Origin: Clusia tigrina
Taxonomy: Eukaryota; Arthropoda; Insecta; Diptera; Clusiidae
Assembly: GCA_920105625.2 (NCBI GenBank)
Contig: CAKKTE020000347.1
Location: 949,198-1,013,197, forward strand
DNA: 64,000 nucleotides
Reading direction: 5' to 3'
Below are positions 25,621 to 39,653 of this stretch, one piece after another. Made by a program: the position numbers and the translations under genes. How positions within the stretch are numbered: the first letter of the stretch is position 1; each line of letters begins with the position of its first letter. The notes under the pieces were generated by a model. The model saw only the letters and a program-made list of their open reading frames with translations. It was not told the DNA's origin and did not search any database.

Positions 25621-27733
25621 AAGTTTGCAACATACAAATGCTTGTAACTTTTTACTCGAGCGTCATAAAACCTTGAAATTTTGTAACAATATAGTATTCG
25701 AGCCTCTTGTCAATTTAAGCTATCGCACAAAGCTATGCTACCCTTGAGTCCCAAATTAAACACTGATAAAATTTCAAATGGCCCTAACTTCGGTACGGTA
25801 CGTCCTACACCTATCAAAGTTTGCAACATACAAATGCTTGTAACTTTTTACTGGAGCGTCATAAAACCTTGAAATTTTGTAACAATAAAGTACTCGAGCC
25901 TCTTCTCAATTTAAGCTATCGCTCAAAGCTATGCTACCCTTGAGTCCCAAATCAAACACTGATAAAATTTCAAATGGCCCTAACTTCTATACGGTACGTC
26001 CTACAGCTATCAAAGTTTGCAACATACAAATGCTTGTAACTTTTTACTGGAGCGTTATAAATCCTTGAAATTTTGTAACAATAAAGACCTCGAGCCTCTT
26101 GTCAATTTAACCTATCGCTCAAAGCTATGCTATCCTTGAGTCCCAAATCGAACAATGATAAAACTTCAAATTGCCCTAACTTCTATACGGTACGTCCTAC
26201 ACCTATCAAAGTTTGCAGCATACAAATGCTCGTAACTTTTTACTGGAGCGTCATAAAACCTTGAAATTTTGTAACAATAAAGTACTCGAGCCTCTTCTCA
26301 ATTTAAGCTATCGCTCAAAGCTATGCTACCCTTGAGTCCCAAATCAAACACGGATAACACTTCAAATGGCCGTAACTTCTATACGGTACGTCCTACACCT
26401 ATCAAAGTTTGCAACATACAAATGCTTGTAACTTTTTACTGGAGCGTCATAAAACCTTGAAATTTTGTAACAATAAAGACCTCGAGCCTCTTGTCAATTT
26501 AAGCTGTCGCTCAAAGCTATGCTACCCTTGGGTCCCAAATCAAGCAATTATAAAACTTCAAATGGCCCTATACGGTACGTCCTAAACCTATCAAAGTTTG
26601 CAACATACAAATGCTTGTAACTTTTTACTGGAGCGTAATAAAACCTTGTAATTTTCTAACAATAAAGTACTCGAGCCTCTTCTCAATTTAAGCTATCGCT
26701 CAAAGCTATGCTACCCTTGAGTCCCAAATCAAACACTGATAAAATTTCAAATGGCCGTAACTTCTATACGGTACGTCCTACACCTATCAAAGTTGGCAAC
26801 ATACAAATGCTTGTTACTTTTTACTGCAGCGTCATAAAACCTTGAAATTTTGTAACAATAAAGACCTCGAGCCTCTTGTCAATTAAGCTGTCGCTCAATG
26901 CTATGCTACCCTTGGGTCCCAAATCAAACAATGATAAAACTTCAAATGGCCCTAGCTTCTATACGTACGTCCTACACCTATCAAAGTTTGCAACATACAA
27001 ATGCTTGTAACTTTTTACTCGAGCGTCATAAAACCTTGAAATTTTGTAACAATATAGTATTCGAGCCTCTTGTCAATTTAAGCTATCGCACAAAGCTATG
27101 CTACCCTTGAGTCCCAAATCAAACGCTGCTAAAATTTCAAATGGCCCTAACTTCTATACGGTACGTCCTACACCTATCAAAGTTTGCAACATACAAATGC
27201 TTGTAACTTTTTATTGGAGCGTCATAAAACCTTGAAATTTTGTAAAAATAAAGTACTCGAGCCTCTTGCCAATTTAAGCTATCGCTCAAAGCTATGCTAC
27301 CCTTGAGTCCCAAATCAAACACTGATAAAACTTCAAATGGCCCTAACTTCTATAAGGTACGTCCTACACCTATCAAAGTATGTAGCATACAAATGCTTGT
27401 AACTTTTTACTGGAGCGTCATAAAACCTTGTAATTTTCTAACAATAAAGTACTCGAGCTTCTTGTCAATTTAAGTTCTCGCTCAAAGCTATGCTAACCTT
27501 GAGTCCCAAATCAAACACTTATAAAACTTCAAATGGCCCTAACTTCTATACGGTACGTCCTACACCTATCAAAGTTTGCAACATACAAATGCTTGTAACT
27601 TTTTACTGGAGCGTCATAAAACCATGAAATTTTGTAACAATAAAGTACTCGAGCCTCTTGTCAATTTAAGCTATCGCTCAAAGCTATGCTACCCTTGAGT
27701 CCCAAATCAAACACTGATAAAACTACAATACAC
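25615..27733 (+). repeat. Intervening partial copy (2.1 kb, ~11 monomers)
   Basis: From 25,615 onward the sequence matches 27,734 onward at offset 2,119 bp through at least 26,890, and the 24,774-25,615 stretch matches 26,898-27,734 at offset 2,124 falling to 2,119. The change of 5 is explained by a 7-bp deletion near 25,240 and a further 12-bp loss near 27,725 (aaaactacaatacacc). The region is thus a tandem duplication joining the end of the left block to the start of the right block. Confidence 0.85.
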
Positions 27734-30700
27734 CTATCAAAGTTTGCAACATACAAATGCTTGTAACTTTTTACTCGAGCGTCATAAAACCTTGAAATTT
27801 TGTAACAATATAGTATTCGAGCCTCTGGTCAATTTAAGCTATCGCACAAAGCTATGCTACCCTTGAGTCCCAAATTAAACACTGATAAAATTTCAAATGG
27901 CCCTAACTTCGGTACGGTACGTCCTACACCTATCAAAGTTTGCAACATACAAATGCTTGTAACTTTTTACTGGAGCGTCATAAAACCTTGAAATTTTGTA
28001 ACAATAAAGTACTCGAGCCTCTTCTCAATTTAAGCTATCGCTCAAAGCTATGCTACCCTTGAGTCCCAAATCAAACACTGATAAAATTTCAAATGGCCCT
28101 AACTTCTATACGGTACGTCCTACAGCTATCAAAGTTTGCAACATACAAATGCTTGTAATTTTTTACTGGAGCGTTATAAATCCTTGAAATTTTGTACCAA
28201 TAAAGACCTCGAGCCTCTTGTCAATTTAACCTATCGCTCAAAGCTATGCTATCCTTGAGTCCCAAATCGAACAATGATAAAACTTCAAATTGCCCTAACT
28301 TCTATACGGTACGTCCTACACCTATCAAAGTTTGCAGCATACAAATGCTCGTAACTTTTTACTGGAGCGTCATAAAACCTTGAAATTTTGTAACAATAAA
28401 GTACTCGAGCCTCTTCTCAATTTAAGCTATCGCTCAAAGCTATGCTACCCTTGAGTCCCAAATCAAACACGGATAAAACTTCAAATGGCCGTAACTTCTA
28501 TACGGTACGTCCTACACCTATCAAAGTTTGCAACATACAAATGCTTGTAACTTTTTACTGGAGCGTCATAAAACCTTGAAATTTTGTAACAATAAAGACC
28601 TCGAGCCTCTTGTCAATTTAAGCTGTCGCTCAAAGCTATGCTACCCTTGGGTCCCAAATCAAGCAATTATAAAACTTCAAATGGCCCTATACGGTACGTC
28701 CTAAACCTATCAAAGTTTGCAACATACAAATGCTTGTAACTTTTTACTGGAGCGTAATAAAACCTTGTAATTTTCTAACAATAAAGTACTCGAGCCTCTT
28801 CTCAATTTAAGCTATCGCTCAAAGCTATGCTACCCTTGAGTCCCAAATCAAACACTGATAAAATTTCAAATATCCGTAACTTCTATACGGTACGTCCTAC
28901 ACCTATCAAAGTTGGCAACATACAAATGCTTGTTACTTTTTACTGCAGCGTCATAAAACCTTGAAATTTTGTAACAATAAAGACCTCGAGCCTCTTGTCA
29001 ATTAAGCTGTCGCTCAAAGCTATGCTACCCTTGGGTCCCAAATCAAACAATGATAAAACTTCAAATGGCCATAGCTTCTATACGGTACGTCCTACACCTA
29101 TCAAAGTTTGCAACATACAAATGCTTGTAACTTTTTACTCGAGCGTCATAAAACCTTGAAATTTTTTAACAATATAGTATTCGAGCCTCTTGTCAATTTA
29201 AGCTATCGCACAAAGCTATGCTACCCTTGAGTCCCAAATCAAACACTGCTAAAATTTCAAATGGCCCTAACTTCTATACGGTACGTCCTACACCTATCAA
29301 AGTTTGCAACATACAAATGCTAGTAACTTTTTACTGGAGCGTCATAAAATCTTGAAATTTTGTAACAATAAAGTACTCGAGCCTCTTGTCAATTTAAGCT
29401 ATCGCTCAAAGCTATGCTACCCTTGAGTCCCAAATTAAACACTGATAAAATTTCAAATGGCCCTAACTTCTGTACGGTACGTCCTACACCTATCAAAGTT
29501 TGCAACATACAAATGCTTGTAACTTTTTACTGGAGCGTCATAAAAAATTGAAATTTTGTAACAATAAAGACCTCGAGCCTCTTGTCAATTTAAGCTGTCG
29601 CTCAAAGCTATGCTACCCTTGGGTCCCAAATCAAGCAATTATAAAACTTCAAATGGCCCTAACTTCTATACGGTACGTCCTAAACCTGTCAAAGTTTGCA
29701 ACATACAAATGCTTGTAACTTTTTATTGGAGCGTCATAAAACCTTGAAATTTTGTAACAATAAAGTACTCGAGCCTCTTGCCAATTTAAGCTATCGCTCA
29801 AAGCTATGCTACCCTTGAGTCCCAAATCAAACACTGATAAAACTTCAAATAGCCCTAACTTCTATACGGTACGTTCTACACCTGTCAAAGTATGTAACAT
29901 ACAAATGCTTGTAACTTTTTACTGGAGCGTCATAAAACCTTGAAATTTTGTAACAATAAAGTACTCGAGCCTCTTGTCAATTTAAGCTCTCGCTCAAAGC
30001 TATGCTAACCTTGAGTCCCAAATCAAACACTTATAAAACTTCAAATGGCCCTAACTTCTATACGGTACGTCCTACACCTATCAAAGTTGGCAACATACAA
30101 ATGCTTGTAACTTTTTACTGGAGCGTCATAAAAACTTGAAATTTTGTAACAATAAAGTACTCGAGCCTCTTGTCAATTTAAGCTATCGCTCAAAGCTATG
30201 CTACCCTTGAGTCCCAAATCAAACACTGATAAAATTTCAAATGGCCCTAACTTCTATACGGTACGTCCTACACCTATCAAAGTTTGCAACATACAAATGC
30301 TTGTAACTTTTTACTGGAGCGTCATAAAACCTTGAAATTATGTAACAATAAAGACCTCGAGCCTCTTGTCAATTTAAGCTGTCGCTCAAAGCTATGCTTC
30401 CCTTGAGTCCCAAATCGAACAATGATAAAACTTCAAATTGCCCTAACTTCTATACGGTAGGTCCTACACCTATCAAAGTTTGCAGCATACAAATGCTCGT
30501 AACTTTTTACTGGAGCGTCATAAAACCTTGAAATTTTCTAACAATAAAGTACTCGAGCCTCTTCTCAATTTAAGCTATCGCTCAAAGCTATGCTACCCTT
30601 GAGTCCCAAATCAAACACTGATAAAACTTTAAATGGCCGTAACTTCTATACGGTACGTCCTACACCTATCAAAGTTTGCAACATACAAATGCTTGTAACT

Positions 30701-33700
30701 TTTTACTCGAGCGTCATAAAACCTTGAAATTTTGTAACAATATAGTATTCGAGCCTCTTGTCAATTTAAGCTATCGCACAAAGCTATGCTACCCTTGAGT
30801 CCCAAATTAAACACTGATAAAATTTCAAATGGCCCTAACTTCGGTACGGTACGTCCTACACCTATCAAAGTTTGCAACATACAAATGCTTGTAACTTTTT
30901 ACTGGAGCGTCATAAAACCTTGAAATTTTGTAACAATAAAGTACTCGAGCCTCTTGTCAATTTAAGCTATCGCTCAAAGCTATGCTACCCTTGAGTCCCA
31001 AATCAAACACTGATAAAACTTCAAATGGCCGTAACTTCTATACGGTACGTCCTACACCTATCAAAGTTTGCAACAAACAAATGCTTGTAACTTTTTACTC
31101 GAGCGTCATAAAACCTTGAAATTTTGTAACAATATAGTATTCGAGCCTCTTGTCAATTTAAGCTATCGCACAAAGCTATGCTACCCTTGAGCCCCAAATT
31201 AAACACTGATAAAATTTCAAATGGCCGTAACTTCTGTACGGTACGTCCTACACCTATCAAAGTTTGCAACATACAAATGCTTGTAACTTTTTACTGGAGC
31301 GTCATAAAACCTTGAAATTTTGTAACAATAAAGACCTCGAGCCTCTTGTCAATTTAAGCTGTCGCTCAAAGCTATGCTACCCTTGGGTCCCAAATCAAGC
31401 AATTATAAAACTTCAAATGGCCCTAATTTCTATACGGTACGTCCTAAACCTATCAAAGTTTGCAACATACAAATGCTTGTAACTTTTTATTGGAGCGTCA
31501 TAAAACCTTGAAATTTTGTAACAATAAAGTACTCGAGCCTCTTGCCAATTTAAGCTATCGCTCAAAGCTATGCTACCCTTGAGTCCCAAATCAAACACTG
31601 ATAAAACTTCAAATAGCCCTAACTTCTATACGGTACGTTCTACACCTGTCAAAGTATGTAACATACAAATGCTTGTAACTTTTTACTGGAGCGTCATAAA
31701 ACCTTGAAATTTTGTAACAATAAAGTACTCGAGCCTCTTGTCAATTTAAGCTCTCGCTCAAAGCTATGCTAACCTTGAGTCCCAAATCAAACACTTATAA
31801 AACTTCAAATGGCCCTAACTTCTATACGGTACGTCCTACACCTATCAAAGTTGGCAACATACAAATGCTTGTAACTTTTTACTGGAGCGTCATAAAACCT
31901 TGAAATTTTGTAACAATAAAGTACTCGAGCCTCTTGTCAATTTAAGCTATCGCTCAAAGCTATGCTACCCTTGAGTCCCAAATCAAACACTGATAAAATT
32001 TCAAATGGCCCTAACTTCTATACGGTACGTCCTACAGCTATCTAAGTTTGCAACATACAAATGCTTGTAACTTTTTACTGGAGCGTTATAAAACCTTGAA
32101 ATTTTGTAACAATAAAGACCTCGAGCCTCTTGTCAATTTAACCTATCGCTCAAAGCTATGCTACCCTTGAGTCCCAAATCGAACAATGATAAAACTTCAA
32201 ATTGCCCTAACTTCTATACGGTACGTCCTACACCTATCAAAGTTTGCAGCATACAAATGCTCGTAACTTTTTACTGGAGCGTCATAAAACCTTGAAATTT
32301 TGTAACAATAAAGTACTCGAGCCTCTTCTCAATTTAAGCTATCGCTCAAAGCTATGCTACCCTTGAGTCCCAAATCAAACACTGATAAAACTTCAAATGG
32401 CCGTAACTTCTATACGGTACGTCCTACACCTATCAAAGTTTGCAACATACAAATGCTTGTAACTTTTTACTGGAGCGTCATAAAACCTTGAAATTTTGTA
32501 ACAATAAAGACCTCGAGCCTCTGGTCAATTTAAGCTGTCGCTCAAAGCTATGCTACCCTTGGGTCCCAAATCAAGCAACTATAAAACTTCAAATGGCCCT
32601 AACTTCTATACGGTACGTCCTAAACCTATCAAAGTTTGCAACATACGAATGCTTGTAACTTTTTACTGGAGCGTAATAAAACCTTGTAATTTACTAACAA
32701 TAAAGTACTCGAGCCTCTTCTCAATTTAAGCTATCGCTCAAAGCTATGCTACCCTTGAGTCCCAAATCAAACACTGATAAAACTTCAAATGGCCGTAACT
32801 TCTATACGGTACGTCCTACACCTATCAAAGTTGGCAACATACAAATGCTTGTTACTTTTTACTGCAGCGTCATAAAACCTTGAAATTTTGTAACAATAAA
32901 GACCTCGAGCCTCTTGTCAATTAAGCTGTCGCTCAATGCTATGCCACCCTTGGGTCCCAAATCAAACAATGATAAAACTTCAAATGGCCCTAGCTTCTAT
33001 ACGTACGTCCTACACCTATCAAAGTTTGCAACATACAAATGCTTGTAACTTTTTACTCGAGCGTCATAAAACCTTGAAATTTTGTAACAATATAGTATTC
33101 GAGCCTCTTGTCAATTTAAGCTATCGCACAAAGCTATGCTACCCTTGAGTCCCAAATCAAACGCTGCTAAAATTTCAAATGGCCCTAACTTCTATACGGT
33201 ACGTCCTACACCTATCAAAGTTTGCAACATACAAATGCTTGTAACTTTTTATTGGAGCGTCATAAAACCTTGAAATTTTGTAAAAATAAAGTACTCGAGC
33301 CTCTTGCCAATTTAAGCTATCGCTCAAAGCTATGCTACCCTTGAGTCCCAAATCAAACACTGATAAAACTTCAAATGGCCCTAACTTCTATAAGGTACGT
33401 CCTACACCTATCAAAGTATGTAGCATACAAATGCTTGTAACTTTTTACTGGAGCGTCATAAAACCTTGTAATTTTCTAACAATAAAGTACTCGAGCTTCT
33501 TGTCAATTTAAGTTCTCGCTCAAAGCTATGCTAACCTTGAGTCCCAAATCAAACACTTATAAAACTTCAAATGGCCCTAACTTCTATACGGTACGTCCTA
33601 CACCTATCAAAGTTTGCAACATACAAATGCTTGTAACTTTTTACTGGAGCGTCATAAAACCTTGAAATTTTGTAACAATAAAGTACTCGAGCCTCTTCTC

Positions 33701-33790
33701 AATTTAAGCTATCGCTCAAAGCTATGCTACCCTTGAGTCCCAAATCAAACACTGATAAAACTTCTATACGGTACGTAATACGCCTATCAA
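27734..33790 (+). repeat. Large duplicated block, right copy (~6.1 kb)
   Basis: This is the partner of 19,769-25,625. It carries the same order of subtypes, including ttcggtacgg, ctacagctatc, gcagcata, the 7-bp deletion subtype (28,690), ctgcagcg, ctagtaac, aaaaaattg, tattggagcg, and the G-deletion tatacgtacg monomer (about 33,000). It keeps the two monomers (about 32,246-32,640) absent from the left copy and lacks the one extra ctcgagcg monomer. Point differences are few in the stretches I compared. Confidence 0.87.
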
Positions 33791-33810
33791 AGTTTGCAAC
33801 ATACAAATGC

Positions 33811-34200
33811 TTGTAACTTTTTACTGGAGCGTAATAAAACCTTGTAATTTACTAACAATAAAGTACTCGAGCCTCTTCTCAATTTAAGCTATCGCTCAAA
33901 GCTATGCTACCCTTGAGTCCCAAATCAAACACTGATAAAACTTCAAATGGCCGTAACTTCTATACGGTACGTCCTACACCTATCAAAGTTGGCAACATAC
34001 AAATGCTTCTTACTTTTTACTGCAGCGTCATAAAACCTTGAAATTTTGTAACAATAAAGACCTCGAGCCTCTTGTCAATTAAGCTGTCGCTCAATGCTAT
34101 GCCACCCTTGGGTCCCAAATCAAACAATGATAAAACTTCAAATGGCCCTAGCTTCTATACGTACGTCCTACACCTATCAAAGTTTGCAACATACAAATGC
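33811..34200 (+). repeat. 2-monomer (390-bp) recent tandem duplication, copy 1
   Basis: These two monomers are repeated at once in 34,201-34,590. The length is 2 x 196 minus two 1-bp deletions (gtcaattaag and tatacgtacg), both present in each copy. Reading them side by side I found one difference, cttcttac here against cttgttac in copy 2. The near-identity suggests one of the youngest events in the window. Confidence 0.9.
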
Positions 34201-34590
34201 TTGTAACTTTTTACTGGAGCGTAATAAAACCTTGTAATTTACTAACAATAAAGTACTCGAGCCTCTTCTCAATTTAAGCTATCGCTCAAAGCTATGCTAC
34301 CCTTGAGTCCCAAATCAAACACTGATAAAACTTCAAATGGCCGTAACTTCTATACGGTACGTCCTACACCTATCAAAGTTGGCAACATACAAATGCTTGT
34401 TACTTTTTACTGCAGCGTCATAAAACCTTGAAATTTTGTAACAATAAAGACCTCGAGCCTCTTGTCAATTAAGCTGTCGCTCAATGCTATGCCACCCTTG
34501 GGTCCCAAATCAAACAATGATAAAACTTCAAATGGCCCTAGCTTCTATACGTACGTCCTACACCTATCAAAGTTTGCAACATACAAATGC
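34201..34590 (+). repeat. 2-monomer (390-bp) recent tandem duplication, copy 2
   Basis: This is the second copy of 33,811-34,200. After it the sequence continues into the ctcgagcg/tatagtattcg monomer, as the ancestral order at about 33,040 does. Copy 1 instead runs into this extra pair. It also forms part of a larger 1,548-bp duplication (about 32,240-33,790 region against 33,790-35,340). Confidence 0.9.
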
Positions 34591-35338
34591 TTGTAACTTT
34601 TTACTCGAGCGTCATAAAACCTTGAAATTTTGTAACAATATAGTATTCGAGCCTCTTGTCAATTTAAGCTATCGCACAAAGCTATGCTACCCTTGAGTCC
34701 CAAATCAAACGCTGCTAAAATTTCAAATGGCCCTAACTTCTATACGGTACGTCCTACACCTATCAAAGTTTGCAACATACAAATGCTTGTAACTTTTTAT
34801 TGGAGCGTCATAAAACCTTGAAATTTTGTAAAAATAAAGTACTCGAGCCTCTTGCCAATTTAAGCTATCGCTCAAAGCTATGCTACCCTTGAGTCCCAAA
34901 TCAAACACTGATAAAACTTCAAATGGCCCTAACTTCTATAAGGTACGTCCTACACCTATCAAAGTATGTAGCATACAAATGCTTGTAACTTTTTACTGGA
35001 GCGTCATAAAACCTTGTAATTTTCTAACAATAAAGTACTCGAGCTTCTTGTCAATTTAAGTTCTCGCTCAAAGCTATGCTAACCTTGAGTCCCAAATCAA
35101 ACACTTATAAAACTTCAAATGGCCCTAACTTCTATACGGTACGTCCTACACCTATCAAAGTTTGCAACATACAAATGCTTGTAACTTTTTACTGGAGCGT
35201 CATAAAACCTTGAAATTTTGTAACAATAAAGTACTCGAGCCTCTTCTCAATTTAAGCTATCGCTCAAAGCTATGCTACCCTTGAGTCCCAAATCAAACAC
35301 TGATAAAACTTCTATACGGTACGTAATACACCTATCAA
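34591..35338 (+). repeat. Right part of a 1,548-bp duplication
   Basis: This stretch matches about 33,043-33,790 at a constant offset of 1,548 bp (8 monomers minus small deletions). It ends with the same 16-bp deletion monomer (aaaacttctatacggtacg then gtaatacacc near 35,310). Only scattered substitutions separate the copies, such as acgcc at 33,781 against acacc here. Confidence 0.87.
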
Positions 35339-38300
35339 AGTTTGCAACATACAAATGCTTGTAACTTTTTACTCGAGCGTCATAAAACCTTGAAATTTTG
35401 TAACAATATAGTATTCGAGCCTCTTGTCAATTTAAGCTATCGCACAAAGCTATGCTACCCTTGAGTCCCAAATTAAACACTGATCAAATTTCAAATGGCC
35501 CTAACTTCTGTACGGTACGTCCTACACCTATCAAAGTTTGCAACATACAAATGCTTGTAACTTTTTACTGGAGCGTCATAAAACCTTGAAATTTTGTAAC
35601 AATAAAGACCTCGAGCCTCTTGTCAATTTAAGCTGTCGCTCAAAGCTATGCTACCCTTGGGTCCCAAATCAAGCAATTATAAAACTTCAAATGGCCCTAA
35701 CTTCTATACGGTACGTCCTAAACCTATCAAAGTTTGCAACATAAAAATGCTTGTAACTTTTTACTGGCCGTCATAAAACCTTGAAAATTTGTAACAATAA
35801 AGTACTCGAGCCTCTTGTCAATTTAAGCTATCGCACAAATCTATGCTACCCTTGAGTCCCAAATCAAACACTGCTAAAATTTCCAATGGCCCTAGCTTCT
35901 ATACGGTACGTCCTACACCTATTAAAGTTTGCAACATAAAAATGCTTGTAACTTTTTACTGGAGCGTCATAAAACCTTGAAATTTTGTAACAATAAAGAC
36001 CTCGAGCCTCTTGTCAATTTAACCTATCGCTCAAAGCTATGCTACCCTTGAGTCCCAATTCGAACAATGATAAAACTTCAAATGGCCCTAACTTCTATAC
36101 GGTACGTCCTACACCTATCAAAGTTTGCAACATACAAATGCTTGTAACTTTTTACTGGAGCGTCATAAAACCTTGAAATTTTGTAACAATAAAGTACTCG
36201 AGCCTCTTCTCAATTTAAGCTATCGCTCAAAGCTATGCTACCCTTGAGTCCCAAATCAAACACTGATAAAACTTCAAATGGCCGTAACTTCTATACGGTA
36301 CGTAATACACCTATCAAAGTTTGCAACATACAAATGCTTGTAACTTTTTACTCGAGCGTCATAAAACCTTGAAATTTTGTAACAATATAGTATTCGAGCC
36401 TCTTGTCAATTTAAGCTATCGCACAAAGCTATGCTACCCTTGAGTCCCAAATTAAACACTGATAAAATTTCAAATGGCCCTAACTTCTGTACGGTACGCC
36501 CTACACCTCTCAAAGTTTGCAACATACAAATGCTTGTAACTTTTTACTGGAGCGTCATAAAACCATGAAATTTTGTAATAATAAAGACCTCGAGCCTCTT
36601 GTCAATTTAAGCTGTCGCTCAAAGCTATGCTACCCTTGGGTCCCAAATCAAGCAATTATAAAACTTCAAATGGCCCTAACTTCTATACGGTACGTCCTAA
36701 ACCTATCAAAGTTTGCAACATACAAATGCTTGTAACTTTTTATTGGAGCGTCATAAAACCTTGAAATTTTGTAACAATAAAGTACTCGAGCCTCTTGCCA
36801 ATTTAAGCTATCGCTCAAAGCTATGCTACCCTTGAGTCCCAAATCAAACACTGATAAAACTTCAAATAGCCCTAACTTCTATACGGTACGTTCTACACCT
36901 GTCAAAGTATGTAACATACAAATGCTTGTAACTTTTTACTGGAGCGTCATAAAACCTTTGAAATTTTGTAACAATAAAGTACTCGAGCCTCTTGTCGATT
37001 TAAGCTCTCGCTCAAAGCTATGCTAACCTTGAGTCCCAAATCAAACACTTATAAAACTTCAAATGGCCCTAACTTCTATACGGTACGTCCTACACCTATC
37101 AAAGTTGGCAACATACAAATGCTTGTAACTTTTTACTGGAGCGTCATAAAACCTTGAAATTTTGTAACAATAAAGTACTCGAGCCTCTTGCCAATTTAAG
37201 CTATCGCTCAAAGCTATGCTACCCTTGAGTCCCAAATCAAACACTGATAAAATTTCAAATGGCCGTAACTTCTATACGGTACGTCCTACAGCTATCAAAG
37301 TTTGCAACATACAAATGCTTGTAACTTTTTACTGGAGCGTTATAAAACCTTGAAATTTTGTAACAATAAAGACCTCGAGCCTCTTGTCAATTTAACCTAT
37401 CGCTCAAAGCTATGCTACCGTTGAGTCCCAAATCGAACAATGATAAAACTTCAAATTGCCCTAACTTATATACGGTACGTCCTACACCTATCAAAGTTTG
37501 CAGCATACAAATGCTCGTAACTTTTTACTGGAGCGTCATAAAACCTTGAAATTTTGTAACAATAAAGTACTCGAGCCTCTTCTCAATTTAAGCTATCGCT
37601 CAAAGCTATGCTACCCTTGAGTCCCAAATCAAACACTGATAAAACTTCAAATGGCCGTAACTTCTATACGGTACGTCCTACACCTATCAAAGTTTGCAAC
37701 ATACAAATGCATGTAACTTTTTACTGGAGCGTCATAAAACCTTGAAATTTTGTAACAATAAAGTACTCGAGCCTCTTCTCAATTTAAGCTATCGCTCAAA
37801 GCTATGCTACCCTTGAGTCCCAAATCAAACACTGATAAAACTTCAAATGGCCGTAACTTCTATACGGTACGTCCTACACCTATCAAAGTTTGCAACATAC
37901 AAATGCTTGTAACTTTTTACTCGAACGTCATAAAACCTTGAAATTTTGTAACAATATAGTATTCGAGCCTCTTGTCAATTTAAGCTATCGCACAAAGCTA
38001 TGCTACCCTTGAGTCCCAAATTAAACACTGATAAAATTTCAAATGGCCGTAACTTCTGTACGGTACGTCCTACACCTATCAAAGTTTGCAACATACAAAT
38101 GCTTGTAACTTTTTACTCGAGCGTCATAAAACCTTGAAATTTTGTAACAATATAGTGTTCGAGCCTCTTGTCAATTTAAGCTCTCGCTCAAAGCTATGCT
38201 AACCTTGAGTCCCAAATCAAACACTTATAAAACTTCAAATGGCCCTAACTTCTATACGGTACGTCTTACACCTATCAAAGTTGGCAACATACAAATGCTT

Positions 38301-39653
38301 GTAACTTTTTACTGGAGCGTCATAAAACCTTGAAATTTTGTAACAATAAAGTACTCGAGCCTCTTGTCAATTTAAGCTATCGCTCAAAGCTATGCTACCC
38401 TTGAGTCCCAAATCAAACACTGATAAAATTTCAAATAGCCCTAACTTCTACACGGTACGTCCTACAGCTATCAAAGTTTGCAACATACAAATGCTTGTAA
38501 CTTTTTACTGGAGCGTTATAAAACCTGGAAATTTTGTAACAATAAAGACCTCGAGCCTCTTGTCAATTTAACCTATCGCTCAAAGCTATGCTACCCTTGA
38601 GTCCCAAATCGAACAATGATAAAACTTCAAATTGCCCTAACTTCTATACGGTACGTCTTACACCTATCAAAGTTTGCAGCATACAAATGCTCGTAACTTT
38701 TTACTGGAGCGTCATAAAACCTTCAAATTTTGTAACAATAAAGTACTCGAGCCTCTTCTCAATTTAAGCTATCGCTCAAAGCTATGCTACCCTTGAGTCC
38801 CAAATCAAACACTAATAAAACTTCAAATGGCCGTAACTTCTATACGGAACGTCCTACACCTATCAAAGTTTGCAACATACAAATGCTTGTAACTTTTTAC
38901 TGGAGCGTCATAAAACCTTGAAATTTTGTAACAATAAAGACCTCGAGCCTCTTGTCAATTTAAGCTGTCGCTCAAAGCTATGCTACCCTTGGGTCCCAAA
39001 TCAAGAAATTCTAAAACTTCAAATGGCCCTAACTTCTATACGGTACGTCCTAAACCTATCAAAGTTTGCAACATACAAATGCATGTAACTTTTTACTGGA
39101 GCGTAATAAAACCTTGTAATTTTCTAACAATAAAGTACTCGAGCCTCTTCTCAATTTAAGCTATCGCTCAAAGCTATGCTACCCTTGAGTCCCAAATCAA
39201 ACACTGATAAAACTTCAAATGGCCGTAACTTCTATACGGTACGTCCTACACCTATCAAAGTTTGCAACATACAAATGCTTGTAACTTTTTACTCGAGCGT
39301 CATAAAACCTTGAAATTTTGTAACAATATAGTATTCGAGCCTCTTGTCAATTTAAGCTATCGCACAAAGCTATGCTACCCTTGAGTCCCAAATCAAACAC
39401 TGCTAAAATTTCAAATGGCCCTAACTTCTATACGGTACGTCCTACACCTATCAAAGTTTGCAACATACAAATGCTAGTAACTTTTTACTGGAGCGTCATA
39501 AAATCTTGATATTTTGTAACAATAAAGTACTCGAGCCTCTTGTCAATTTAAGCTATCGCTCAAAGCTATGCTACCCTTGAGTCCCAAATTAAACACTGAT
39601 AAAATTTCAAATGGCCCTAACTTCTGTACGGTACGTCCTACACCTATCAAAGT
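35339..39653 (+). repeat. Third, rearranged copy of part of the 6-kb block
   Basis: About 36,310-37,700 follows 31,060-32,450 at offset 5,253, rising to 5,254 after a 1-bp insertion near 36,957 (acctttgaaa). The match resumes at 38,870 against 32,440 at offset 6,430, so six extra monomers (1,176 bp, about 37,690-38,868) sit between. The left part (35,540-36,300) contains single-base oddities such as ttactggccgtc near 35,765 and a tail shared with the window's first 600 bp. The stretch is entirely satellite. Confidence 0.82.

Larger units (their letters stand above)
19769..25625 (+). repeat. Large duplicated block, left copy (~5.9 kb)
   Basis: This block matches 27,734-33,790. The offset is 7,965 bp from 19,769 to about 22,950, then 7,769 bp from about 23,490 to 23,830, then 8,162 bp from about 24,480 to at least 25,200. 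The steps are whole-monomer differences: one extra ctcgagcg monomer here near 23,290-23,490, and two monomers missing here at about 24,480. Smaller differences are a 1-bp deletion at caaaggccc near 24,236 and a 7-bp deletion (cctacaaagtatg) near 25,240. The block ends with the 16-bp deletion monomer near 25,590. Confidence 0.87.
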
